Of a stretch of 64,000 bases of DNA, positions 50,671-58,800 are shown piece after piece. A program made the position numbers and the translations under genes. The stretch's first letter is position 1. Every line of letters begins with the position of its first letter. The stretch spans positions 1,576,651-1,640,650 of the forward strand of contig NZ_FUWZ01000002.1 of assembly GCF_900167135.1 (NCBI RefSeq). The letters are read 5' to 3'. The notes beneath the pieces were generated by a model that was given only the letters and a program-made list of their open reading frames with translations, was not told the DNA's origin and made no database searches. This DNA is from Chitinophaga eiseniae (GTDB lineage: Bacteria > Bacteroidota > Bacteroidia > Chitinophagales > Chitinophagaceae).

Positions 50671-51678
50671 TTACGGGAAATAGGTTGCCTTCGAGAGGGG
50701 AATTAACAAGGTAATATTACCGACGGAGTGTTTGCCGGTACCGCTCATCCAGGCGGTGGCCGTCTGCTGGGTATAGCAGATGGTCGTACGGCCGATGCCG
50801 ATGCCAACGCCGTAGTCCATCCCGATGGTGAAGCGGCGCATGTACGATGTCTGCTGGTCGGTCAGCTCTTCGAAATTGGTATCGGTGGACCGGAAGATGC
50901 CGCCCTGCAGCAGTGCGTTGAACAGGTTGATGGCAAATTGTGGCCGGGCGAAGATATACAGCTGGAACTTCCGCCGGGTGGCGGCATCCAGGTCCGTTCC
51001 CCCGAAATAGGGGTTGATGAGGCCATACCTGCCATAGAGGGACGCGCCTAAGGAAGTCATCATAGTGCCGGCGTGAATGCCGATTTCCCTCGTTATTTCA
51101 AGACTTTTGACCGGATTCCATAACATGGCCTCAAAGGAAAAGTAATAGTTCAGCAGGGGCGCGTTGGGGACCTGGTTGCCCCAGCCTTCCGGTTCCTGGT
51201 AGTGAATCAGCCGGTGAAAGAGGCGCTGGGTCTGTTCGGCACCGGCCCATGGTCCCAGTACGCCAAACACGAGTTCGGAATGGAAGGCGTACTTTTTGAC
51301 CGGGTTGTAGGAGGTCAGTCCATGGGTGGCGAACAGGGCGCCGGCGTAGTAAAAGTCATTCGGATGAAAGGAGGTGTCTGCAATCTGATTGGGCGTGATC
51401 ATGACCTGCATGAGTTGCCACTCGAAAACATTGATGGCGGAGGGCCCTGCTTTGGGAAAGATCCACTTGTCAAGGAAAGTGGATTTTTTCTTCTTCATAT
51501 ATACGTACCCGATAGCGGTACCGTTGCTGTAGCCCCGGTCTGTTCCCCTTCCCCATACATTAAAGAAGTCGTCATCTTCGTATATACGTAGTTGTCTGGT
51601 GGCATTCTGGGTGATCTGTGCCTGTGCGATAGTCAGCGTGCCGAGACAAATGAATATTCCCCATAAAAAGACTTTCAT
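50671..51678 (-). CDS. Lipid A deacylase LpxR-family (DUF2219) outer-membrane protein
   Basis: 335 residues with signal peptide (cleavage near AQAQ). IYEDDDFFNVWGRGTDRGYSNG resembles the family's N-terminal active-site region (Asn/Asp followed by TDxxYTNG); shown here as YEDDDFFN and GTDRGYSNG. Later LFATHGLTSYN and the C-terminal barrel strands (TIGMDYGVGIGIGR, GNITLLIPL) fit DUF2219. LpxR removes the 3'-acyloxyacyl group of lipid A in some pathogens; whether Bacteroidota members do the same is untested. 33 nt after the CoA-transferase gene. Confidence 0.85.
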   Translation of the reverse strand: MKVFLWGIFICLGTLTIAQAQITQNATRQLRIYEDDDFFNVWGRGTDRGYSNGTAIGYVYMKKKKSTFLDKWIFPKAGPSAINVFEWQLMQVMITPNQIADTSFHPNDFYYAGALFATHGLTSYNPVKKYAFHSELVFGVLGPWAGAEQTQRLFHRLIHYQEPEGWGNQVPNAPLLNYYFSFEAMLWNPVKSLEITREIGIHAGTMMTSLGASLYGRYGLINPYFGGTDLDAATRRKFQLYIFARPQFAINLFNALLQGGIFRSTDTNFEELTDQQTSYMRRFTIGMDYGVGIGIGRTTICYTQQTATAWMSGTGKHSVGNITLLIPLSKATYFP

Positions 51679-51711
51679 AGGCCCTCCTTTTAATCTGACA
51701 GTTATCTGTAG

Positions 51712-52983
51712 CTAAAACACTTTGAATATTTCAAAGGCGTCTTTCTGCAATTGCTCCCGGTGATCAGGGTGTGCTATGTTGATAAGCGCCTGTGCGCGTT
51801 GTTTCAGGTTTTTTCCGAGCAGGTGTGCGATCCCGTATTCTGTCACCACATAATGCACGTGGGCGCGGGTGGTAACAACGCTGGCGCCGGGTTGCAGGCG
51901 GGAAGCGATGCGGGAGATACCTTTGGCCGTCACGGATGGAATGGCAATGATCGGCTTACCGCCGGCAGAGAGTGCTGCGCCGCGCATGAAATCCATCTGG
52001 CCGCCTACGCCGCTGTACTGCCGGAATCCGATGGAATCGGCGCATACCTGACCAAAGATATCGATTTCTATGGCACTATTGATAGCGGTTACCCTTGGGT
52101 TTTTACGTATAGTCGTGGGGTTATTGACGTATTCCACGTCCATCAGGCGGATGATAAGATTGTTATCCATAAAGTCATACAGGCGGCGGCTGCCCATGGC
52201 AAAGCTGGATACCATGAGGCCGGGGTGGATGGCTTTGTAGCGGTTGTTGATAACGCCTTTTTCCACCAGGTCGATGATGCCGTCGGAAAACATTTCCGTG
52301 TGGATGCCGAGGTCCTTATGGCTGTGCAGGCATTGCAGTACGGCGTTGGGGATACCGCCGATACCCATCTGCAGGGTGGCGCGGTCTTCTATCAGGGAAG
52401 CCACATGCTCGCCGATGGCCAGTTCTGTTGGGCTGGGCGGGCGTACAGCCTGTGCATAAATGGGGTAGTCGGTGGCTACGGCAGCCGTGATGCGGGATAT
52501 ATGGATCACGCCGTCGCCCAGCACACGGGGCATATTGGGGTTGACTTCGGCTATGATAATACGGGCAGTATCGATGGCGGCTTTGGACACGTCGCAGGAT
52601 ACGCCGAGGGTACAATAGCCGTTCCTGTCAGGCGGAGACACGGTGATGAGCGCCACATCGATCGCGGGCTCCAGGGTGCGGAAGTAGCGGGGCACTTCAC
52701 TGAGAAACATGGGGATATAGTTGGCCCTTCCTTCGTTGACGGCCTGACGGATATTTTTACCGACAAAGAAAGTATCGATCTCAAAAGCGTGGGCATGTTC
52801 CGGGGAAGCATAGGGGGCGTCCCATTCGGTATGGATACTTACCAGCCGGACATTTTTAAGCTCATGACTGCGGAGGGACATGGCTTTTACCAGCTCCCGC
52901 GGAGTGGCGGCAGCGGTGTGGATAAAAACGGTTTGGCCGGAGTGGATCTGTTGTATGGCATCCTGGATAGTGGTGTAAGACAT
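51712..52983 (-). CDS. Acetyl-CoA hydrolase/transferase (4-hydroxybutyrate CoA-transferase-like)
   Basis: 423 residues, class I CoA-transferase of the cat1/AbfT type. GMGIGGIPNAV-like QMGIGGIPNAVLQ, catalytic glutamate in GIHTEMFSDG (about Glu233) that forms the glutamyl-CoA thioester, MGSRRLYDFMDNN, and GVGGQMDFMRGAALSAGGKPI. Moves CoA between acetate, butyrate or 4-hydroxybutyrate; the exact acids are not fixed by sequence. First of three genes on the minus strand, divergent from a GNAT gene. Confidence 0.92.
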   Translation of the reverse strand: MSYTTIQDAIQQIHSGQTVFIHTAAATPRELVKAMSLRSHELKNVRLVSIHTEWDAPYASPEHAHAFEIDTFFVGKNIRQAVNEGRANYIPMFLSEVPRYFRTLEPAIDVALITVSPPDRNGYCTLGVSCDVSKAAIDTARIIIAEVNPNMPRVLGDGVIHISRITAAVATDYPIYAQAVRPPSPTELAIGEHVASLIEDRATLQMGIGGIPNAVLQCLHSHKDLGIHTEMFSDGIIDLVEKGVINNRYKAIHPGLMVSSFAMGSRRLYDFMDNNLIIRLMDVEYVNNPTTIRKNPRVTAINSAIEIDIFGQVCADSIGFRQYSGVGGQMDFMRGAALSAGGKPIIAIPSVTAKGISRIASRLQPGASVVTTRAHVHYVVTEYGIAHLLGKNLKQRAQALINIAHPDHREQLQKDAFEIFKVF

Positions 52984-53070
52984 TCTCGTTGGTGTTGTTT
53001 GAGCAAATTTATCGAGCGTTTAATAGATTATTTATGAGTAATATCATGTTGTATTTTTATATGCTGTTAT

Positions 53071-53106
53071 TTATCCAACAACCGGCCCTGTTTATTTGTT
53101 GGATAA
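53071..53106. promoter_or_regulatory. Inverted repeat in the divergent CoA-transferase/GNAT promoter region
   Basis: TTATCCAACAA (53071-53081) and TTGTTGGATAA (53096-53106) are perfect complements with a 14-bp spacer, 24 bp before the GNAT start. Candidate operator for a dimeric regulator, or a leader hairpin. Confidence 0.5.
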
Positions 53107-53129
53107 CCTGACACCAGAGCAGAAAACAA

Positions 53130-53630
53130 ATGGACACACTCGTTTACGAAATGGCTATCCCGGCGGATGCAGCGGCTATCCGCGATCTATCGCTGTTAAG
53201 TTACGGCGAGTATGCGGCCGTTATGGAGCCGGAGTATTGGCGTGCCATGCATAAGAACCAGTCGGATATGGATAATCTGACGGCGCTGATGGAGCAGGCA
53301 GGGACTTTCGTGTGCCGGTCGGGCGAACGGCTGGTAGGCGTGGTGTTCCTGGTGCCTTCCGGCCAGGCTACCGCTATTTATCCGGCAGACTGGGCATATA
53401 TCCGCCGTTTGGGGGTAGATCCCGCTTTCCGCCGCATGGGCATTGGCCGCCGGCTGATGGAGCTGGCCATCGAAGAGGCGCGGCGTTCGGGTGAAAAAAT
53501 ACTGGGCCTGCATACCAGCACGATGATGCCCGCGGCCCGGAGAATGTATGATGAACTGGGCTTTTCGCTGATGAAGGAGCTGCAGCCTATCCTGGGGCAG
53601 CAATACTGGCTGTATAAGATGGCCCTTTAA
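53130..53630 (+). CDS. GNAT-family N-acetyltransferase
   Basis: 166 residues. Acetyl-CoA binding motif A: IRRLGVDPAFRRMGIGRRLMELAIEEAR (given as LGVDPAFRRMGIGRRLME), preceded by the beta-4 strand LVGVVFLVP and followed by LHTSTMMPAARRMYDELGF (motif B). Substrate unknown. Divergent from the CoA-transferase gene with an inverted repeat between them. Confidence 0.9.
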   Translation: MDTLVYEMAIPADAAAIRDLSLLSYGEYAAVMEPEYWRAMHKNQSDMDNLTALMEQAGTFVCRSGERLVGVVFLVPSGQATAIYPADWAYIRRLGVDPAFRRMGIGRRLMELAIEEARRSGEKILGLHTSTMMPAARRMYDELGFSLMKELQPILGQQYWLYKMAL

Positions 53631-53760
53631 AAAAAATTGTCCATTTCAGCTTTTGATGTGAATAACTCGCTGCGGGCTTAACGTACATATTTCTTAAATT
53701 AGCAAGCTTAAATGTAAGCACAACTGTTTGCGGAGAGATCTGACACATATAAGTGAGCAA

Positions 53761-54240
53761 ATGCTTATAGAACGACTGACGTTAGGTGATCCCGCGGCAA
53801 AAGAGTTGTTATATGACCGATACGCCGGGGCACTGTATGGAGTTGTCTTGCAATTGGTGCCTATAAAAGATAGAGCCAATGATGTTATCGTAAAGGTTTT
53901 TGCGTGGGCGTTCCATCATATCAATGCGTTCCACTCTTCAGGCTTCCGCACTTTATTTGCCTGGTTATTACGTAAAACGAGGGAACTGGCCATCAAGGAA
54001 GCCATCCCGGAAACGGCGCTCACGGGGATTGAGCTGATGAAGAAAGAAGAAGGTATCCTGCAACAGTTCTATATCATATTACCGGCTTCAGAACAGCAGG
54101 TGTTCCGGCTGAGTTATTTTAAAGGATTATCGATCACAACTATAGCCCGTATGCTGGCCATACCAGAAGGGCAGGTAAATGAAATACTGGGGGAAGCAAT
54201 GAAAGCCTTCCGAAAATTCTTGAAAGAACATTGGAACTAA
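53761..54240 (+). CDS. Small sigma-70-like (ECF-type) protein
   Basis: 159 residues from ATG 53761; an in-frame TTG at 53728 would add 11. Sigma2-like part MLIERLTLGDPAAKELLYDRY and a degenerate core (RANDVIVKVFAWAFHHINAF), sigma4 part LPASEQQVFRLSYFKGLSITTIA with helix-turn-helix IPEGQVNEILGEAMKAFRKFLKE. The usual DxxQexF motif of ECF region 2 is replaced by NDVIVKVF, so it is either diverged or impaired. Its end overlaps the next gene by 10 nt, which couples their translation. Confidence 0.8.
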   Translation: MLIERLTLGDPAAKELLYDRYAGALYGVVLQLVPIKDRANDVIVKVFAWAFHHINAFHSSGFRTLFAWLLRKTRELAIKEAIPETALTGIELMKKEEGILQQFYIILPASEQQVFRLSYFKGLSITTIARMLAIPEGQVNEILGEAMKAFRKFLKEHWN

Positions 54241-54707
54241 AATTTTATATCGAAAGTGGCATCATCGAATCTTATGTGCTGGGCCTTGCTTCGGAAACGG
54301 AAGTAGAGGAGTTGGAACACATGAGAAAACTGTTTCCTGAACTGGACACAGAGGTGGAACTGGCGGAACGCCGGCTGGAGAAAGCCTGCTTCGACGAAGC
54401 GGTACTGCCGCCTGTGGAAATACGGGAACGGGTACTCCAGAAAGTACGCTGGGAATACGCCGGCGCCCAGGCAGATGCCCAGTCAAACTATACGTTTATT
54501 AATATCCAGCCTAAAGACGGAAGCCATATCTCGGTACATCGCTGGTGGAAAATATTCTTCATCATTATTTTTATCCTATCTAAGATCTTTCTCTTTTTTG
54601 CCATCTTTTATTACCTGAAATACCGTCAGGAAAAGGAAAAACAGGACGAAGTTCCTGCCGCCACAGTGCTTACACATGAGCGAAAAGCAAATATTTTTTA
54701 TATATAA
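54231..54707 (+). CDS. Membrane partner of the sigma-like gene, copy 1 (anti-sigma-like)
   Basis: 158 residues starting at TTG inside the sigma-like gene. MELKFYIESGIIESYVLGLAS with the following acidic helix resembles the N-terminus of RskA/anti-sigma-type proteins of Bacteroidota (xIxSGxxExYVLGxLS). Cytoplasmic about 105 residues, one membrane helix (about 107-132), short tail rich in Lys/Glu. It lacks both the zinc-finger HxxxCxxC and the C-terminal RskA domain. Likely holds the sigma-like protein at the membrane (inference). Confidence 0.7.
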   Translation: MELKFYIESGIIESYVLGLASETEVEELEHMRKLFPELDTEVELAERRLEKACFDEAVLPPVEIRERVLQKVRWEYAGAQADAQSNYTFINIQPKDGSHISVHRWWKIFFIIIFILSKIFLFFAIFYYLKYRQEKEKQDEVPAATVLTHERKANIFYI

Positions 54708-54834
54708 TATAACCTGTGGCAAGCCGTTATTTAAATTATTTTCTCAATTTTACAATCCAACCGGCCGTCCCGGTTCGTAGATATTTTGTTTATCAATCAT
54801 GTTTGATGGGTATGCGGTTTTTTAAATCATTGCT

Positions 54835-55326
54835 TTGGACTTAAAAAACTATATCGACAGTGGAGTAATTGAACGTTATTTACTCGGCCTTGCCACACCT
54901 GAGCAGGAAAGGGAGCTAACGTACATGAGAAGGCTGCATCCTATACTCGAACAGGAAATCGCCGCGGCTGAACTGCGCATCGAAAACAATATCATGGCAG
55001 AAGCTGTGCCGCCGCCCGTCCAGCTGAAGGACAAAATTATGGGAGACGCCCGGCGCCATAAGCACCGGGAATACTACTTCAAACATTCCGGCGACGCCGA
55101 TGGGCAACAGCCGCCACAAGACCCCGTTTATATCAATATCAGGCCCGGATGGAACCGCCAGATCACCGTCAGCATCTGGTGGCGCTGCGCATTCCTGGCC
55201 CTCTGTGTATTGACCATGTCGCTGGCGGCCAGCACCTGGTATCTCTACAAGCGGACCAATCAGCTGGAAGATGTATTGATCCGGCTCAAAACCCCGGCAG
55301 AAGCCCTTTTGCCGGCCGGCCGCTGA
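54835..55326 (+). CDS. Membrane partner, copy 2 (paralogue of the preceding gene)
   Basis: 163 residues, also starting at TTG. MDLKNYIDSGVIERYLLGLAT aligns with copy 1 (MELKFYIESGIIESYVLGLAS), as do the helix after it, an AVxPPVxxxxxxxxxVR/DAR segment, a VYINIxP motif (FINIQP in copy 1) and the membrane helix (about 112-137). Diverged elsewhere. No sigma gene of its own. An isolated -7-like ATATTTTG precedes it by about 50 nt. Confidence 0.68.
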   Translation: MDLKNYIDSGVIERYLLGLATPEQERELTYMRRLHPILEQEIAAAELRIENNIMAEAVPPPVQLKDKIMGDARRHKHREYYFKHSGDADGQQPPQDPVYINIRPGWNRQITVSIWWRCAFLALCVLTMSLAASTWYLYKRTNQLEDVLIRLKTPAEALLPAGR

Positions 55327-55457
55327 CCTTTCGTATATTCATTTGGTACGTTTCTTGTAAATGCTGAACTTGCCGCAGTATTCAGGCTGTTTTAAACCTT
55401 ATGGTAGTACAGCTGTTGAATGCAGAGAAGGCATTAAAACATACAAATTATTATTCC

Positions 55458-55949
55458 ATGAAAAATTTATCATTCGCAGCATTGTTTTTGGCTCTGGTCG
55501 CAATCCTGGGTACTTCCTGCTCTCCCAAACAGGGCGTAACTACCAACATTAACAAAGGCGCTGTAAAAGGCAACTGGGTACTGACGGATATCCGTTATGA
55601 AGGTATTCCCGAAAACGCCAAAGTAACCGTTTTTGACGAGGCCAATGCTAAATGCTTCATCGGCAGCCAATGGGTATTGCCGGACAATAATGCAAATGGT
55701 TCCTATACATTGTCCTCCACTGCAGACGGCTGCAGCCCTGCATCGCAGAAAATTGTCTGGACACTCAGCAAACAGGGAAATATCACCATGTTCGGTTTCA
55801 AAAAACTGTACTCCGGCGTAAAAGCCAAAAACGTAGCAGACGGCTACCTGATGGAATGTACTGAAGCCGGCAGCTCCATGACCTGGAGAGCCAATGTTAA
55901 TTTTGAAGGTAAAACAGCCTCCATCATCTACACTTTACAGCGGAAATAA
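55458..55949 (+). CDS. Lipocalin-like lipoprotein
   Basis: 163 residues from ATG 55458 (the open frame extends 57 nt upstream without signal character). Lipobox ILGTSC (Cys20). VKGNWVLTDIRYEGIPENAKVTVFDE (in parts VKGNWVLTDI and FDEANAKCFIGSQWVLP), then SPASQKIVWTLSKQGNITMF; the GxWxLtd start and FxxxxCFxGS-type loop match bacterial lipocalin-like lipoproteins. Ligand unknown. Strong terminator follows. Confidence 0.82.
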   Translation: MKNLSFAALFLALVAILGTSCSPKQGVTTNINKGAVKGNWVLTDIRYEGIPENAKVTVFDEANAKCFIGSQWVLPDNNANGSYTLSSTADGCSPASQKIVWTLSKQGNITMFGFKKLYSGVKAKNVADGYLMECTEAGSSMTWRANVNFEGKTASIIYTLQRK

Positions 55950-55973
55950 TTTTTATCGTTTTATACGAAAGAC

Positions 55974-56005
55974 ATCCTGCCCGGTCACCTCCGGGCAGGA
56001 TTTTT
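55974..56005 (+). terminator. Terminator after the lipocalin-like gene
   Basis: ATCCTGCCCGG (55974-55984), loop TCACCT, CCGGGCAGGAT (55991-56001), then T-rich. Confidence 0.93.
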
Positions 56006-56059
56006 CATTTATCGGTGTTCATAGATAATAGTATATTTAGATAAGGTTAAAAAAGCCAG

Positions 56060-56815
56060 ATGAATATGAGCACGCAGCATTCCAATATCAAGTTTCTTGG
56101 CCATGCCAGTTTTCAGCTTACAACACCGGAAGGCCATATCATTCTCGTAGACCCCTGGTTTACCGGTAACCCGGCGCTGCCCGCCGATTACACCATCCCG
56201 GAACAAATTGACCTGATCCTGATCACCCACGGCCACAGGGACCACATGGACAGTAAAATCATTGACCTGATCCGGTCCCATTCCCCTAAAGTGATCGCCA
56301 ATCCTATCGTCCGGCTGTTCCTGCAGGAGCAGGGCGTACCGGAACATGTTTTTGAACAGATGAATGCCGGCGGCACCGTCTCCATCCTGCAAACGAAAGT
56401 CACCATGACCAACGCCTTCCACTTTGCACAGGTATGGCTCCCGGATGGAAAAATCGGGTATACCCACGCAGCCAACGGCTTTATCGTCTGGATGAGCGAC
56501 GACGTCTCTGTTTATTATTCAGGAGATACTTCCGTTTTTGGCGATATGGCCCTGCTGGGAGAGATCTACGAACCTGATATCGCGATCCTGCCTATCGGCG
56601 ACCGGTTTACCATGGGGCCACTCGAAGCGGCATTCGCTATCCGCCTGCTGAAAGTAAAACATGTGATTCCCTGTCATTACGGTACCATGCCCGCGCTCAC
56701 GGGCACGCCTCAACGACTGAAAGAGCTGACGCAGGACCAGGAAAGGCTGCAGATCCATGCCATGAAAGCTGGTGAAGAACTCGATACGTCTCAACTACAG
56801 CTGCATAAACCGTAG
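56060..56815 (+). CDS. Metal-dependent hydrolase, UPF0173 (metallo-beta-lactamase fold)
   Basis: 251 residues (an in-frame ATG two codons later is an equal choice). IKFLGHASFQLTT, metal motif THGHRDHM (HxHxDH), His in NAFHFAQVW, Asp in YYSGDTSVFGDM and HVIPCHYGTMPAL are the complete dinuclear metal site of UPF0173. Substrate unknown. Followed by a GNAT gene after 35 nt, probably co-transcribed. Confidence 0.92.
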   Translation: MNMSTQHSNIKFLGHASFQLTTPEGHIILVDPWFTGNPALPADYTIPEQIDLILITHGHRDHMDSKIIDLIRSHSPKVIANPIVRLFLQEQGVPEHVFEQMNAGGTVSILQTKVTMTNAFHFAQVWLPDGKIGYTHAANGFIVWMSDDVSVYYSGDTSVFGDMALLGEIYEPDIAILPIGDRFTMGPLEAAFAIRLLKVKHVIPCHYGTMPALTGTPQRLKELTQDQERLQIHAMKAGEELDTSQLQLHKP

Positions 56816-56850
56816 CTGTTCCCTGATATTTTTTCTTTAATCATCCGTAT

Positions 56851-57369
56851 ATGTTACCCCTGACCACATCCCGTTTACTGGTATGCCCCTGCCGGCTGCC
56901 GCTGATCACAGCGATCTATCTGCAGGACCCGCAGGCCGTCACGCTGCTGAATGCCGACATTCCGCCCGATTGGCCTATGTCTGAACTAAAAGAGCTGCTA
57001 CCACACCTGATTGAACAACTACAGCACGATCCCAAATCATTCCCCTGGTTATTATGGGCGATCGTGTCCGCAACAAACAAAACCGTATTGGGAAACATCG
57101 GCTTTAAAGGCCGCCCCGACGAAAACGGGATGGTGGAAATAGGCTACTCCCTGCTGCCACCGCACCGTAAACAGGGCTATATGCAGGAAGCTGCCGCCGC
57201 ATTAATTGCCTGGGCCTTTCAGCAGCCATTCGTAAAAAGTATCGAAGCGGAATGTGCTGTGGATAATATCGCTTCCGGAAAGGTGTTGCAACGCCTCGGC
57301 ATGCGGCAAACCGGCATGCAGGACAACATGCTTCGCTGGCAACTGCTGGAAAAAGATTTTCTGTTATAA
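56851..57369 (+). CDS. GNAT-family N-acetyltransferase (RimJ/RimL-like)
   Basis: 172 residues. LTTSRLLVCPCRLPLITAI start, VLGNIGFKGRPDENGMVEIGYSLLPPHRKQGYMQEA (in parts VLGNIGFKG, EIGYSLLPPHRKQGYMQEA) is the acetyl-CoA motif, and VKSIEAECAVDNIASGKVLQRLG is the RimJ-type motif B (AECAVDNIASGKVLQRLG). Target unknown. Its stop abuts the stop of the convergent LysR gene with no intervening bases. Confidence 0.9.
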   Translation: MLPLTTSRLLVCPCRLPLITAIYLQDPQAVTLLNADIPPDWPMSELKELLPHLIEQLQHDPKSFPWLLWAIVSATNKTVLGNIGFKGRPDENGMVEIGYSLLPPHRKQGYMQEAAAALIAWAFQQPFVKSIEAECAVDNIASGKVLQRLGMRQTGMQDNMLRWQLLEKDFLL

Positions 57370-58263
57370 TCAGGGTGTCATGTGCTGGCGGGCAAACTTG
57401 ATGAAAAGCTGCGCCAGCTTATCCTGCAGCCCCTGCAGGTAGGTAAAGTGCAGCTTCCTGATCAGCTTGAAGTTTTTGATGGGAAGCACTACAAACTCGC
57501 CGGCTTCCACTTCCCGCTGTACGGCCTGCAGGGAGATAAACGCTGCGCAGGAAGAATGGTGCACATAGGATTTGATGCTCTCCGTGCTGCCCATATACAT
57601 GGCTACGTTCAGGTCTGTAATTTTCAGCTTCAGCCGCTTCAGCTCATCGGTGATCACCTCCAGCGTACCGGAACCGTGTTCCCGCATGAGCAGGGGAATG
57701 CTCCGCAGCTCGTTGGCAGTAAGCGGCTCGCCGCTGCCATAGGCATGTTTGGGGTTCCCGATGAGCACAATTTCATCGCGGGCAAACTCTACATATTTTA
57801 GCAGGGGATTTTTGGAACTGCCTTCTATGATACCCAGTAAAATACTTTTTTCGAAAAGCGCCTGTTCTATCTGCTCTGTATTACCGTTGGTAAGCGAGGT
57901 TTTTACGTCCGGGTAACGCTGGTTGAATTTGGCCAGCAACGGAGGAATGAGGTATTGTGCGATGGTAGTGCTGGCGCCGATGGCGAGCAGGCCGCCCTGC
58001 GTGTGTTTCAGCTGGTTAATTTCATACTCCAGGTTGCGGTAGTCCGTGAAAATAATTTCGGCGTGATGCATCACCAGCTGGCCTGCACGGGTAAGCTTGA
58101 TACGGTTGCCGATTCTTTCAAACAGGGCCAAGCCCAATTGCTGCTCCAGCTCATGAATATGTTTGGTGACAGCTGGCTGTGAAATATATAGTTCTTCTGC
58201 GGCCTTGGTGAAACTGAGCCTCTTCGCAACGGTATGAAATACTCTGAGTCTGAAATCGAACAT
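57370..58263 (-). CDS. LysR-family transcriptional regulator
   Basis: 297 residues. N-terminal winged helix (FDFRLRVFHTVAKRLSFTKAAEELYIS region, seen as FTKAAEELYISQPAVTKHI, about 18-36) with GLALFERIGNRIKLTRAG, then a two-lobe effector domain. IGASTTIAQYLIPPLLAKF and REHGSGTLEVI resemble CysB/CbL-type members. The genes it controls are not evident: the upstream neighbour on the other side is a co-directional secreted protein gene, not the usual divergent target. Confidence 0.92.
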   Translation of the reverse strand: MFDFRLRVFHTVAKRLSFTKAAEELYISQPAVTKHIHELEQQLGLALFERIGNRIKLTRAGQLVMHHAEIIFTDYRNLEYEINQLKHTQGGLLAIGASTTIAQYLIPPLLAKFNQRYPDVKTSLTNGNTEQIEQALFEKSILLGIIEGSSKNPLLKYVEFARDEIVLIGNPKHAYGSGEPLTANELRSIPLLMREHGSGTLEVITDELKRLKLKITDLNVAMYMGSTESIKSYVHHSSCAAFISLQAVQREVEAGEFVVLPIKNFKLIRKLHFTYLQGLQDKLAQLFIKFARQHMTP

Positions 58264-58317
58264 GCAATAAAAATAAGGTTTTTTAGAGGGCAGTGGTTGG
58301 TTGTCAGGGCTAAAGGT

Positions 58318-58360
58318 AAAAAAATAAGGATTAAACCGCCGGAGGCAGCTTAATCCTTAT
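58318..58360 (-). terminator. Terminator of the basic secreted protein gene
   Basis: ATAAGGATTAA (58324-58334) and TTAATCCTTAT (58350-58360) are perfect 11-bp complements. Read on the minus strand, seven T follow. Confidence 0.85.
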
Positions 58361-58379
58361 GGGAAAAGATGTTTATGGA

Positions 58380-58721
58380 TCAGGCTTTTTTCTTTCCTGC
58401 GCTGGCATTGTTTGATTTATAGCGCATATCAGGAGTACCGTCTTTCTTTTTGGGCCCTGCTGTTTCGGAGGTGCCTTTGTTTTCTTTGAAACGCTTGTCA
58501 GGAGCCCCGCTCTTGGTAACGTGCGCTGTTTTTGCTGCCGGTGAAGCCTGGGCGGCAGGTTGACCAGCATCCTTCTTAACGGAGGCCGCTTCTTTCCTGG
58601 CTGCCTTTTGCTCCGTTTTCACTTTGGTTTTAGCTTCTTTTTGGGTGGTGGCAGGAGCCTGGGCCATGGCGACAGTTAAGCCCATGAACATTGCCAGAAC
58701 GCCGGTAAGCAACTTTTTCAT
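58380..58721 (-). CDS. Small secreted Lys/Ala-rich protein with duplicated motif
   Basis: 113 residues. Signal peptide (MKKLLTGVLAMFMG, cleavage after AMAQ), then a basic, low-complexity body of Lys, Ala and Thr. The C-terminal half has two copies of a short motif: GAPDKRFKEN and GTPDMRYKSN. Probably disordered periplasmic or secreted protein. Not recognised beyond resemblance to other Bacteroidota proteins with PDxRxK repeats. Confidence 0.75.
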   Translation of the reverse strand: MKKLLTGVLAMFMGLTVAMAQAPATTQKEAKTKVKTEQKAARKEAASVKKDAGQPAAQASPAAKTAHVTKSGAPDKRFKENKGTSETAGPKKKDGTPDMRYKSNNASAGKKKA

Positions 58722-58800
58722 AAGAAATGTTTTACCAAAAATTAAGCTTTTTATAGATGATAGAACATGCCCGCCCTTATTTTTAAGCTACATTTAATAA

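Noticed and set aside
51751..53037. A 428-codon plus-strand frame
   Set aside because: It is antisense to the CoA-transferase gene, which has catalytic motifs and normal length.
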